Source: Liolophura sinensis
Lineage: Eukaryota; Mollusca; Polyplacophora; Chitonida; Chitonidae
DNA length: 64,000 nucleotides
Direction: 5' to 3'
Assembly (NCBI RefSeq): GCF_032854445.1
Contig: NC_088301.1
Span: forward strand, 8,678,281 to 8,742,280
This document shows, one piece after another, positions 45,700-57,537 of the stretch (the first letter of the stretch is position 1; every line of letters starts with the position of its first letter). The notes under the pieces were generated by a model. That model had not been told where the DNA came from, searched no databases, and saw nothing but the letters and a program-made list of their open reading frames with translations. The translations under genes were made by a program, and so were the position numbers.

Positions 45700-48251
45700 T
45701 GTGCCCCATACCGTAAATTAAGAAAATGTTATGTAACGCATAGCACGTTTCCTGGTGTACAGTTGCCACCCTTATGATGGTAGAATTACTCCGAAAGCTT
45801 AGTGAAACATACACTGTATGTTTCAAATTGCCATTTCATTCGTGTTATTCATCGTGATTATAACAGATTCGACATCATATATGCGCCATATAGTCCATTG
45901 GTTTCCGGTCATTAGTTAACGGCATGTTCGTAACGATAAATCTCGTTCATGTGACGTGCTATGGGTATATGTTAAAAACTGAGCAACATCAGTGGGAAGC
46001 CTTTCGCAACAACTTAGAGACAACCACAAACTGGTTCTTTTTTCTGTGAAGGAGTGGACAAATTTTATATCCGACATGCATTCTGTTTAACATTAAACAC
46101 TAAACACAAGGCCGACATCAGATGGCAAAAATATTCAGGCTAAAATATTTATTTTGACGCGATCTAGAATTTAATTATGGAAAGGACTCCGACACATTCA
46201 CGCGTAAGGTCACATGTGCATGTATTACTACAGCTGACCACCAGTGTATATTCAAAGTTTGGACTGCGACGTAATTTTGCCAAAGTTTGCATTTACTTTA
46301 TGGGTCTTCGGCAAAGATTGGCTTGTTGCCAACAGTCTGGAATCTGTTTCCCGATTCTCAGAAACATGAGGATCAAGTCAAATCACTGTAGATTTGTGAA
46401 AGTTGCACCGAAAGGTTCCTTTGGCATTCCTGTGATCGAAAAACAACACTAGAGCTGACAAAGTGCGGTCAAGTCTTACATCAGTTTCGACGAAACGCCC
46501 ACTTCTCCGAAACCTGTCAATTTTGGTGGGTTTCAGGCTGGCTCAAATTTCCTGCTCTCACAAAAGTTGACTAACTAGTTTCTCAGTTCTGTAAGTCAAT
46601 CGCCCTAAGGATATTGTTAAGTGAAGTCTTTAATCCTCTTCTAAGACCAGTAAACAGTGCGAAGATCGGAAGGCACAAATTAGCATACACTGTATTATAG
46701 GAGAAAGCTCCCATGGCACGAAGGCAACTGACTCTATTCTACAAATCCTCTTATTGATTTCTACTAACTGTCCCTCTGACATAATCCCAAGCGGCATTAT
46801 TAGATGTTACGATAAGATCTACACGCGACATGAATTATACTGACGGATAAGTGAACCGCAGAACCCGGTAATGTCAGGTAGTATATAAGTGAGCCACAGA
46901 GCCCGGCATTGGCAAGCAGTGTATGGGAGAGCCCATAAGTCATCTTCCAAATGACCCACTGGCACAGTGCATGAGTACATCGTATATGTAACATGGTCCC
47001 TGCGTCTCGTTACCTTTAGATTGATGTTCGCTGTCTTCGACATATATATCCGCCAGTTTCCTGTGTGAGCGATGCATGGGAAGCTATATATTACAACACA
47101 ATCTGAGTTTTTACTTAATTACTGCGGAGATAATGACATGTTTGTGGGCGGACATGTTTCCTAATTAAGACACGGATATCAAATGTATCAAAGACAGTGA
47201 CCTTTTGATTGGCGAATCCAAGAAGCCAAACGTCAAAGTTTATCTTCTACTTTCCGCGAAGCAGGTAGTAAACACATAGATCTATATCTCTCTTATTAAA
47301 CTCTTGTTTAATGTCTTAGAATATTCTTGCACTTAATTTTATACCCAAAAATGTGGTTGTTTTTCACCCGGTTATTTATTGTGTGTACTCTCAGCATAAG
47401 AAAATGCAGCTTTCGGCAATGTATCTGTGTGCGGACGAACTTCCAAAGTAGTATATTTACCCCAAAGGCTGAGGCGTTAAACCAACATACAGAGAATGGC
47501 CATGGCCAGAAACAACAGCGTAAATTTTAGCGTCATCCGTTTTGCGTGTGTGGGTGGTAAGCCGGAGAAGAGTTTGCTATGCCTATAATGTTAGGATTGG
47601 TAACTTTGGAGCATCCTGTCTTGGTACCATGCACAAGAGCAAAAGCCAGCTACTGGTTTTAGCCTACTTTGACTTGTGGCGCGATATCTGGTGTCTTATG
47701 TATGATAGTCCGACGAGGCAGCACTATATATCAGCATTTAGTCTGACCATTCGAACTTTGTCAGAACTTGGACTGATACATTTTGTGGGCGATCCAACGG
47801 TCAGTATCAAATTACTGATGTCATGCAAGGAAATCTAACAAAATTGTTAATGTTATATGTATCATTTATTCCCCTAACAACTGTCAATACCGGTGCCCAA
47901 TTTATAGAAACCTGTGTGATTAATGTATTTCGTTAGCCCTGAATTGGCCGAAGCCAAATGGCAAAATTCCAAGTGTCATGTATTGTTTCAGTTAATATGG
48001 TGTATGTTTTCGGACTTGACAAACTGATATCAGTACGCACCAGACAAGCCGGAAACAAGATTCTTGTATCTTTATCAAGATATATATGATGTTCTATAGC
48101 AGGAACCATATAACATTAACTTAAAGTGAAGACTTACCAGATTTGTCTTCACTAAGGTGACAGCTTGCGTTAGTAGCTGACTCAGCCGTTGGTAATGCTA
48201 GGGGTGTTAATTTGACTTTAAACAGAAAGCCAGGGCTTGTCAGTTAAAACC
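45700..48251. other. Unannotated stretch
   Basis: No repeat copies. A short frame at 47351-47530 opens with a hydrophobic stretch (MWLFFTRLFIVC) but its remainder is basic and unrecognised. A 91-codon frame at 46177-46452 lacks a signal peptide and domain. Confidence 0.4.
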
Positions 48252-48509
48252 TCAAAGCTGTTGTCCGTGGTGCATCTTGAACGTGTCCTGCGGGCGCCAT
48301 TCGACTCGGCTGCAGCAGCGTCCAAAACTGATGTGTGAGCGGTCCCAGCTCGGTGCCCGTGATGTATCCCTCTCATCGGGATTTGCCCCCCAGAGGCGAT
48401 AATTATTCCCTTGGACTGAACGGAGCATTCCTTTAGAGTAAAAGACGGCAGTAGGATGCGCGTGGACGGTCTTTATTCTGGTACTCGTTTTCGCCATATC
48501 CTTGACCAT
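48252..48509 (-). CDS. Unassigned 85-codon ATG frame in a GC-rich patch
   Basis: A complete ATG-to-stop frame on the minus strand in locally GC-rich sequence (about 48260-48480). The predicted product is hydrophilic and basic, with a paired CCS, a WGANPDERD stretch and no signal peptide, membrane segment or known motif. Upstream on the minus strand lies CACAGCGCAG directly before the ATG, which could be read as an acceptor. I do not recognise it. The open length is within what chance gives over 64 kb, so it is listed only because the patch differs in composition from its surroundings. Confidence 0.15.
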   Translation of the reverse strand: MVKDMAKTSTRIKTVHAHPTAVFYSKGMLRSVQGNNYRLWGANPDERDTSRAPSWDRSHISFGRCCSRVEWRPQDTFKMHHGQQL

Positions 48510-50964
48510 CTGCGCTGTGTACGGTCAGTAGCACCTGACGTGAACTGACCGCTGTCCCTGGCAGCTGGACATACGAGCCTAATATTAGCAAGATAAATAC
48601 GTTATCAGATGGTCAGTAGAAGGCTCAGGCTGTATCACGATAGTTTAATTTCCGCCGCTGTGATAACACCAGCGTCAAGCTCACACAGCGCCTTCTTATA
48701 AGTACTGAAATGCGAACTGCGCTCTTCGGAAAGCAAAGATACAGCACCCTGCTAAATTCTAACTGTTCATACGGAGAAATACGATTAGTTTAATATAATA
48801 TCCGTTCCGCAGACAATTTGAAAGAATACCACTCCTTCCAGCAATGTGAAGCTTAACAGTAATATACAAAGGTATACCACCAGGGCGAGACACCAGTGGT
48901 TATAGATTCATCACTACAGATCAATTCTCGAAGCAACCATTCCTGAGGCGTATCCCATACCAAATCCATGTAGAAATTATCAACCTTTAGCACCATTCCA
49001 TAGTGCTTAGTACCGGGAAGAAAAAAGCAGAATGTCTCGATGTCCGTAACTTTGATTGTGTGGAATATTGTGTTCACATAATATTCCAGTAATGCAAAAC
49101 TAACTTTAGCGAGGAACCGGTGTGATTCCTGTACGAAGAATAAGCGAAATATGACTGAGAGACCGCCAGTGTAGTCTTTACCATTTGTTCATCACCATCA
49201 GGTGACACAGAATAAATATGACCAAAATTAATTTACAGCAAGTTTACCACTGAAGTAACACTTAAGCAAACATTGAAACACTGTTTCCACCCTCCTATGT
49301 CAGCACTTTTCCCTTTCAGGTATATTCAATTTAATACTTCTCTGCGCAAGGAATGTGAGTTAAGCAGAAAGGCACGGTCTCGACCCACAGTTTAAGAATT
49401 CGTCAAATACCTCAACTTATACATTCACAGAAACAGGTACACAACATCTTGAATATTCTTTCACTGATTTACTGAGACAAAATACATTGCCTCAGGGCTT
49501 GGTCAGTAAACTGCACGTCTGCTATCACCCGGTATTCAAATACCCTCTTGTCAGTTGCTTCTATTTTCGTGAAGCAGCCGTGCTGATTTCGTGAACTGGG
49601 ATGGTATAGTCTTGGCATACATACGCAGAGTTTTGCCAGTCATTATATAGCAGAAGTGAAGGGTTTACGGTTTCCGAAGCAAATATTAGCACGTGTCGAG
49701 AAAAAAATTCGCAACGTTGTATTCCAGTGTCAATAGATGGGGGAAGCCGAGGAATCCTATGCGCTGGATTTAGCCACGAAGTTGGCAAGGCACCAAAAGT
49801 GGGTTCCAAAGAAAACTCAGTACCATTCATCAAAGTTGGCAGATTGCTGTTGTTTTTTCTTTCTGTTAAAAACCTGTTAAACATTCAATTCTCCGGAGGA
49901 TATTGCTTTCCGAAGAAGAGAAAAAACAAAACATCGACAGTAGACAAGTGTAATCAATCAGATATTGGCGATATTCTCAACTTGTGGTGAAAAAACTCCT
50001 TGGGTCTTGGATCAGATTATGCTTGTAGACATACACTGTGTGTTGTGTATGGGTTTGGCAATGTAAGTGTAAAGGAGTTACCAGTAATATACGAAATCGA
50101 TCACCTCAGGGATTGTAATGATTTCCAGAAGATTTGGTTAGACTCTTAAACAAGTCGGGGTATATGTCGAATGGGGAATCCTCTGTGCCTAACATTCCCC
50201 CTGGATCCTGCTAGCCAGCTGAGCGTGAAATAAGCTAAGCTCCGATAACTGGTGGTCTACCTGAGACAGATCGCTTTTTGTGCCTTTAATGGAACGGCTG
50301 GCATCGAGAAACCGATCTGAAGAAGGTAGTTAAACGTCGCATTGTCTGTTGGAACAGCCTGATTAATGAGAGGGATAAGTCAGATAGTCTCGTCTAGATA
50401 GACCTTTATGCTTAGATATTGACCTCTTGATTATTGATGCTTAGTTGAGGTTTTTTCCCAACGTCTGTACAATTTCCTGTAGATCATTAGTATCTATGCT
50501 ATTGGTTGTCGAGGCGTATACTAGCAGTGCATCTGAAAAATAACAAAAGTTGTAGGCATTTGTGTTTGACGTGTTGTCGTAGGATGGTCAACGGTAGAGG
50601 AATCCGGCCAATGAACTGTTGGTCAACCAGCAATCCACATGTGTTTTGCTTACACTGGTTAAACTCATCAACACAAAGAACTCCCCTTGAATTATTCTGA
50701 GTTTAAATGAGTCTTAATGAAAAACCCTGGTGTAGCTGATATCTGATTGCTGTTAACTCCGAAGTACTATAATATTGACGTTGCTCACAAGCTGTGGCTT
50801 TATGGCTCGTCCTAACGTCTTCTACACGTATATAATATTTGGCAAACATGGAAAATATAGCTGTTTTCTTTTCAGTGTCTTTGTTTGACGTCAATCCCAC
50901 AAATCCCACTGCTGCGAAACGTTTGCATCATTTAGCGTCTGTGATCATTTGTTCTCCGGGACCT
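48510..50964. other. Unannotated stretch
   Basis: No repeats or exons recognised. A 107-codon minus frame at 49561-49884 shows no domain. Confidence 0.45.
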
Positions 50965-51110
50965 TAGGTTTACGGATTATTCAATGTCCTAGGCTAATCA
51001 GTGTTGCAGTCTATACATTGTCCCAGATTATTCAGTATCCAAAGTTATTTAAAATACCAGATTATTTAATGTCCCAGATTATTTGGTGCCCATATCTTAT
51101 TCAGTGGACC
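50965..51110. repeat. Degenerate minisatellite, about 25 bp unit
   Basis: Recurring CCCAGATTATT(C/T)A(A/G)T-type units (GTCCCAGATTATTCAGTATC, ACCAGATTATTTAATG, TCCCAGATTATTTGGTGC) over about 145 bp. Confidence 0.65.
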
Positions 51111-51495
51111 CATGGACCGAAGGGACATGTGAACTGCAACATTACATGGTTATTTAAAAGAATATATCTTCTGCGGATATCTATGCCCTGGCCTATTTGG
51201 ATTTCTGTTTACTGCTGTAAGGTATATCCTTCAGACTTGTCCATAATACCAGGCGTGTTTATTATAATACAGAGCACTGAAAACGTCAGTGTTTGTTCAT
51301 AGTTAGTTACACCCTAGCTAATTGCAGTGATTCATTTCAATGAACAAAAGATATTCGAATATGTATATTCTTGTCTTACGTTTTTCGTATGTGTTCTTTC
51401 TGCTGCCTATTAAAGAATCCCAGGGAACATTGTCTTTTTATATAGTTCTGAAGTGCGTGCAAGAAACAGTTAGTCCCGGCGTTGTTTTTTGTTGG
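51111..51495. other. Unannotated stretch
   Basis: A 65-codon ATG frame at 51340-51537 begins with a hydrophobic N-terminus but runs through the G tract and is not persuasive. Confidence 0.4.
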
Positions 51496-51521
51496 GGGGA
51501 GGGGGGGGGGGGCAGGGGGAT
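51496..51521 (+). repeat. G-rich low-complexity tract
   Basis: GGGGGGA followed by a run of twelve or more G and CAGGGGG, a strong G-quadruplex former about 250 bp upstream of the cysteine-rich peptide frame. Confidence 0.85.
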
Positions 51522-51544
51522 TTCGCGTGCGCCATAGTTATAGA

Positions 51545-51552
51545 TATATAAG
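51545..51552 (+). promoter_or_regulatory. TATA-like box upstream of the cysteine-rich peptide frame
   Basis: TATATAAG lies about 230 bp before the ATG at 51776 (180 bp before an earlier in-frame ATG at 51725). TATA-like words are common in AT-rich DNA, so support is positional only. Confidence 0.25.
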
Positions 51553-51775
51553 TAAACACTGATCCGCGAAACAAGGATTCATTAATTGGCTTTTGAATAG
51601 AATGCACACGACATGGTGTGGTATTGCCAAATAAAGTTTATTGACATGTTCAGGACATTTTGCTTCGATTTATCTTCAGGCAAAGTAGAGTTCATTGTTA
51701 ACCTGGGGGTTGGTATGGGGTGAAATGGACATGCCGTTTGGAATAGGACTTGCTGTACACTATGCTGGAGTAAAA

Positions 51776-51976
51776 ATGAAGACGAACACTTTGATGGGTA
51801 CTGCTGTGATTTTGACGGCTGTGGCTGCAGTGTTTGGTCGCGTCCAACCTTGTCTTCCAGATTTATCTGTAGCGTGCATAGTCAACTGTAATGGCATTTG
51901 CATTAGCAATCGATGTCAGGCTCAATTGCTTCGTGGGTTAGAACATTGTATAAATACAACGCATGCGAGAAATTGA
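51776..51976 (+). CDS. Candidate secreted six-cysteine peptide (66 aa)
   Basis: An ATG frame with A at -3 encodes 66 residues. Residues 1-5 (MKTNT) form an n-region, residues 6-20 a hydrophobic core (LMGTAVILTAVAAVF), and cleavage near residues 21-25 is plausible. The mature part has six cysteines at 26, 34, 38, 42, 47 and 58, spaced C-x7-C-x3-C-x3-C-x4-C-x10-C, enough for three disulfides. A possible N-glycosylation site (NTT) lies at 60-62. Two earlier in-frame ATGs (51725, 51731) would bury the signal sequence, so the 51776 start is preferred. No introns are needed. An AATAAA lies near 52419. Small secreted cysteine-rich proteins in molluscs include antimicrobial, shell-matrix, signalling and venom-type peptides, and the spacing does not let me choose. 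A chance frame cannot be excluded. Confidence 0.4.
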   Translation: MKTNTLMGTAVILTAVAAVFGRVQPCLPDLSVACIVNCNGICISNRCQAQLLRGLEHCINTTHARN

Positions 51977-52974
51977 TGAGAAAGATTGCAGGATATGGGG
52001 GACATCGTAATGACATTTGCATTTTGGCTATAGTGTTCTCGTTAGACCTATCCTTGGAACAGCCGCGTGAAGATTACTTTTGTGGAGATGTTCTATACAT
52101 TTCAACTGCAACCAAAATCTCGGTAGATTTGACTGCACTGAGTTGTTGATGTCCCTTGTAAAATCTGATTTTTTTGTAAATATAGGAACAAGTCGAAATG
52201 TTATTTTTTTTATCCCTTCGCCTTTTAGTACTAAGTCATCTGCATGTAATTTAGCATAAAGGATTAACGATATTCCGAAGTACTCAGTGATTGTTTACCC
52301 ACTACATAATTGATTGAACACGACAGTATGCCTTCGCCACATGCCTAGGTTATCTGTGGTAAAACTTCAACGCCCAATTGCACTTTCACTGTAGGCTGCT
52401 GCCAGATATGTGAAATTAATAAACTTGCGCAGTGCAGCGGCTGCAAGCCCAGTAATTCAATTAGCTACGGACATGTACATAAAGCACATTTAAGCCTGCC
52501 AGTGGGATGGAAGCACGGAGTCCTAGTGAAAGAACCACTTGCCTTAGGCAAATCAAATAAACCAACGTGGGGCCGACGTAAAAGGATAGGGTCTTTTGGG
52601 TGGTGGTTTGTTTGGAGAAGACAGCGTGGAGTTCTAGTTGTGCTATTGTAGGTTGTGATTGGTGTCTTGGACAATATGGCTGGTAGCGACATGCAGGATA
52701 TCCCATGTTCGAATACGTGTATGACGACCGTCTTACAGGTGCTCTGCTAGGCAGAAGTCAATTAGGTCTGACCGGTGTTTACACAGGTTGATCGGGCCTC
52801 TTAGGACTCGGTTAGGGACAACCGGTATATTATCTGTTGATACAATTGGAGTTGCTTTCAGGAGTAACTCGGTTATAGGTAGGTCCGTGTAAATTATGTC
52901 CACATGGACGGATGTGAAGTGCCGCCCAATTTACAGACTTGTCCTCACCGAGTATCGTCTCTCTGACGAAGCCG
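51977..52974. other. Unannotated stretch
   Basis: 3' flank of the candidate peptide gene. It contains an AATAAA near 52419 and two overlapping minus-strand frames near 52465-52706 without recognisable domains. Confidence 0.45.
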
Positions 52975-53032
52975 TTTATTTATTTGATTGGAGTCTTTTA
53001 CCGTACTCAAGATTAATTCACTTGTATAAAAG
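52975..53032 (-). repeat. SINE-A 3' fragment
   Basis: TTTATTTATTTGATTGGAGT, then TTTTACCGTACTCAAGATTA and ATTCACTTGTATAAAAG. It is truncated thereafter. Confidence 0.85.
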
Positions 53033-53734
53033 CTTTCATGTATACGTGTTAAGGGAGAAGAAAACTTAAAAACATGACACTATAGGCTGAAAAGAGCGCC
53101 TTTTTTTCTATCTGGTTGTGCCTACTGCATAATTTTACGATTTTTCCTTGCCACACACGTAAAGCCTGAAAACAGCAAAGCTGGCATAAATTGCCGAGTC
53201 CATCGCGTCCTCCATCTTTAACACCTTGTAATTTATGCTGGTGTGTGTTGCCTCTTAGCCAGTGAGAGTCGTTAAAAGAGCCGGCTTGTTCGTGTAAACT
53301 CGGAGCCTACGTCCAACATTCCGGTTTTTCGTCAAGCGGAAAACGAACTGTACTGTTCGCTACCTTCTGGGAAGAAGAGTTCTACCGGAAATGTAAGAAC
53401 TGCACTTCGGCGGTTTCTTACGGCAATTCTACTTCTAACACAGAAGACTTTAGGACTAGTTCTTAGTCGACATGGAGTCGCCCATAGCGGATTTTGGCGC
53501 TGACTTTATTTATAATTTATCAACTTGAGGTACATATTAGAATTTTTTATGGCATGCACCTGCGAGGAAATACATGCTCTTTTGAATGGTATTTGATTGA
53601 TATTCAAATTTTTTTCCCTCCTTTAAGAAAACCGAATAGAACCATAACTTCACTGCACCTAGCCGGAAACATGATGACCTGTACCTGCTTTTATCGCATA
53701 AAAATACGTTTCTCAATACAGACACGTGTATGAC
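53033..53734. other. Unannotated stretch
   Basis: No feature recognised. Confidence 0.5.
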
Positions 53735-54398
53735 CTACCTAAACCCTGTAGGAGATATATACCCATCTATGCCAAGTAGGCGATCCATCCGTATGTAGAA
53801 CATGTGAATGATATATTCCCATTCAGAACAAGTACAGTAGGTATATCCCTATTTAGAAGAACTAGGAGATATATCCCTATGTAGGGCACATAGGCGATAT
53901 ACCCACCGTTTAGAACAGGTAGGAGATATATCCGTATCTAGAACATGTAGGAGATTTAAACTTTTTGAGAAAAGGTTGGAAATGTATCCTTATCTCGCTC
54001 AAGTTAGACATAGGCTCTATCCATATAGTGCACGCGTCGAACATAGATGTATATCCCTATTTATAACACAAGTGGGAAATAGACCTATATCCCTATCTCA
54101 CAAAAATAGGACATGGGCCTATATCCTATTTCACACAAGTTGAGCATAGGCCTATATCCCTATCCCACACAATTCGGACATAGACGTATATCCTATCTCT
54201 CACAAGTCGGACAAAGGCCTATATCCTATCCCACACAAGTCGGACATATTCCTATGTCCTGTCTTACACAAATAGGACATAGGCCTATATCCCTATCTCA
54301 TACAAGTCGGACCTAGTCCTATATCCCTATCTCACAAAAGTCAGACATAGGGCTATATCCCTATCTCACAAAAGTCAAACATAGGCCTATATCTCCAT
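53735..54398. repeat. Diverged minisatellite, about 33-36 bp unit, two subfamilies
   Basis: About 18-19 imperfect units. The left part (to about 53960) uses GTAGGAGATATATCCCTATT with TAGAACA. The right part (from about 54000) uses ACATAGGCCTATATCCCTAT with CTCACACAAGTCGG. Frames through it give IGHRPISYPTQV-like repeats, an artefact. Confidence 0.85.
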
Positions 54399-56623
54399 CT
54401 AGCGTGCACGGCGGAACACCTGTAATAATCATTACCCTTTCCTTCAAGCCGAATGAAGGTTAAATTGGACAAACAACTGCACACGTGCAGAGCATTAACC
54501 ACAGGTTTCCCATTACTTACCTAGTACCTACATCTCGATAGTTACGACGAGATGGCTGGTTATTCAGACCTATCCGATGTTAGAAGCGAGATTCCCTGCT
54601 GGTTTGACCTACCGCGCATACGGCTAGATTAACGCCTTAAGGTATGTTGGGTGCTCATAGACAATGCATTAGTGGTGTCCTCCAGCCTGTGTAGTGTATG
54701 GTATATACAAGAAGAGGAACGGACTAGGTGTACTGTTGGGTACTGTAGTTATCAGGTGTCAAACAAATAGATGGTATAGAACCACATCTGTTTGTTGTAG
54801 ATCACAATATATGGCAGGTCTACCTACTCTTTCAAACTTCGGTGGTATATTAATATTTAGCCTGGATATTTTACAACCCTTCGACCTTGTTAAAAAAATT
54901 GAGGGCGGTTGTCTTATGTAATTCATGAATTCTTCAGATAAAATGTTGATAGGAGAGGAATTAAAAGTAGCGTAAAATTAAAAATATTTTTTCGTGCATA
55001 GGGGTGAATCTCTATATTTAACACATATTGTAATTTCATAACAGCTGGACCTTTCCTGCCGCAATAAGAATGCAGCCTTTGTTCACGCAAAGCACAATTA
55101 CAACAGTTATACTGAGACGGCCAGAAGTCAACCATTAGTATGCAACTGAGAAAAAAATGTTTCACGTCAAATGTTATTTCCCGTTCAAAAAAAGGTTCCT
55201 TTGTACATCACCTTCTCTGTAAGGGGAACACCGGCAACTGTTATAGACTACTCACAAAGATGGATTCCTTTACACACCAGTCTTTCTATAGGGGGAACCT
55301 TCAGACGTGGAACCTTGCTAGCTCCAAGCAACTGCCTGTGTCAAGTTAGATAACCTTTACAGAAGAAAAGGTAAGGCAGAGCCCACTGGGTCATGTTTGG
55401 AAACATACTCACGTCGCCGTGTCTGCACAAACCGTTACTTTTTTGTCAGCTGACTGACCTCGAAAACATTTCCAATTGACCCCTGTCCCGAGCTGGAGCG
55501 CATACAGGAAGTCTCTCTGCTTACTGACTATGAATGGCAGACTTGTTCGGTAGTTAAATTAAAGTGTTCCTTTCAAAACAAGCGAGCTGATTTACCAGCC
55601 ATCGCTCACCATAGTTAGGAGATTTCCGAAATAAAATTAATTAATCATTTGAAATCTCACACGCATGTATATGAAGTATCTTTGGTGATTGACCCTGGTG
55701 TTTCTGGGACTAATTGTATGACATGGTGTTTGATAGTCGAATTATTAAAGGCACACGGTGTTGGCAACGCGAGGATAGGTATAAAGTTGACTGCTGGATA
55801 AAAACAGAAGTGTAGGTGTGAATGACGCAATACTAACTAAGGATATTTTTGCTAGATAACTAAGGGTTTTCAAATTTCTAAAGGGATCGAAAATGTCTGA
55901 ATTATTGACAGGGATTTAACGTCACATGAGCAGTTCTGTGACGAAGGAAAATGAAATGTAGCCTGATATACATTTGTGATTTCCAAAACAGCCCTAACTA
56001 CCAAAATACGAAACTAAAATCACAAACTACCATGCTACACAAACAGAAGGTAAAGATTTTAGAATAATGGGGTTATTGATAACTGTATAGACTATACTAG
56101 AAGTGGCTACCTCTATCAACATAGAATATTAATGCTTAGTCATAAAGCAAGTGAGTACACGTATCGCCAGCTTGGTTAAGCAACCGTTTGGAATACGGTT
56201 ACTGCTAAATGTTAGCTATAGCCTGGTACCACATATGCAGTACACTGGCTTGTGCACCGTTAGGCTTAGTGTATTTGTACACAGAGGCACGAGAACACAG
56301 TGATGTTATTTTAAGATAAAAAGCCCCTGTGCCGTCTCTTGCAGTAGCCATCTTTTTCTCGTAACCATTCATAGCGTGACTAAATATAGTTTTCTTCCTT
56401 CCAGCCGACACACACATCAAACAGTTCTTGAAAAGCGGAGTCAAAGTGAAATACTACACGAACAGAAATATTCTGAAGCTGGTGTAGATTTGGATTTGTA
56501 TATCAGCATTTTTCACATTTCTAATGTCTGTTTTGTTTTGATAACTCGATACCTTGAACATTTCTGACAACATTTTGTATGCCTGAACAGAAACTATTGA
56601 ACATATTAAAAATTCACAAATTG
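54399..56623. other. Unannotated stretch
   Basis: About 2.2 kb with no repeat copies. An acceptor-like TTTTCTTCCTTCCAG at about 56404 precedes about 27 open codons in phase 1 ending at GTGTAG. Weak evidence for an exon. Confidence 0.4.
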
Positions 56624-56795
56624 TTAGATTGTAACAATACCCAACCATCTTGGAACATACATTGGCAATATCCATTCATCGTAGAACATGACAATATTCA
56701 ACCATCTAGGAACTTACCAATACCCACCGATCTTACAGAGCACAACCAAATCCACGCATTTTACAGCATAACAGTATTAACCAATCTTAGCATAG
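56624..56795. repeat. Degenerate tandem repeat, about 33 bp unit
   Basis: Recurring CAATA(C/T)CCA-CATCTT/GAACAT words (AACAATACCCAACCATCTTG, GGCAATATCCATTCATCGTA, GACAATATTCAACCATCTAG, ACCAATACCCACCGATCTTA). Confidence 0.65.
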
Positions 56796-57275
56796 GCTCT
56801 TATTTAGGCAAAAGCGTCAGTTTCTACGTTGTTTGTTGCGAATGCTGAATCTCTGTTACCGTTGATGCGCAGACCTCAGAACAGCTGGCCTCGTATTTCT
56901 CACATTGTTTTTAGCCAGCATTGCAACTGTTTTATCAGACGAGTTACGTGAGCAATGACAAGACCGTTTCCAAAATAGAAAAGCATTTGCCTATCTGTTA
57001 AACTGCTGACCCCTACAGCTAGGCAGATCGGCAGCCAAATTGCCGAAACAGCTTCTTTCAGGAGATTAACAGAGGCTGGCCTGTTAGACTCGCTTTGTTG
57101 CTGCTGCTGATCGGAGCAAAAACTCACATTTATATAGCTAAGCGTGCAGAATACCAACTTAAGAGTATCTCCAGTAGCATGGTGGCATATACGTATAAAC
57201 CACCACACATATATATCTGAGTACTTTTTTGCGACCTATACACACATATTGTCCATATGTACGTGATTTCTTGAC
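56796..57275. other. Unannotated stretch
   Basis: No feature recognised. Confidence 0.5.
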
Positions 57276-57368
57276 TAGTTCGGCCGCTGTTTCCTCCAAC
57301 CCATATTGCTGGCCGCCGTTGTATAAGTGAAATACTCTCGAGTACGGGGTAAAACGCCAATCAAACCT
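57276..57368 (+). repeat. SINE-A 3' fragment
   Basis: TTCGGCCGCTGTTTCCTCC, then ATATTGCTGGCCGCCGTTG, TATAAGTGAAATACTCTCGA and GTACGGGGTAAAACGCCAAT. The AT tail is lost. Confidence 0.88.
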
Positions 57369-57537
57369 CAATATTTTAAAACAGCTTAAGCATACTGTTT
57401 GTCTGTACATCGTCCTTACAGGGAGAGAAAAAAACAGAACAATAGCTGAACCGCAGAGCAGCACTAGCTGCATCGTTGACGTGGAAACTGAGAAGGTGTG
57501 ATGGATTTGGACTCTGTTTTACATTTGACAAAGTCAT
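57369..57537. other. Spacer before the 62-bp array
   Basis: Short unannotated sequence. Confidence 0.5.

Noticed and set aside
47351-47530. Short frame with hydrophobic N-terminus and four cysteines
   Set aside because: The hydrophobic segment is broken by basic residues and the C-terminal half is low-complexity. Weaker than the 51776 candidate.
56405-56490. Possible phase-1 exon after TTTTCTTCCTTCCAG
   Set aside because: Only about 27 codons, the putative donor overlaps the stop (GTGTAG), and nothing links it to a gene.
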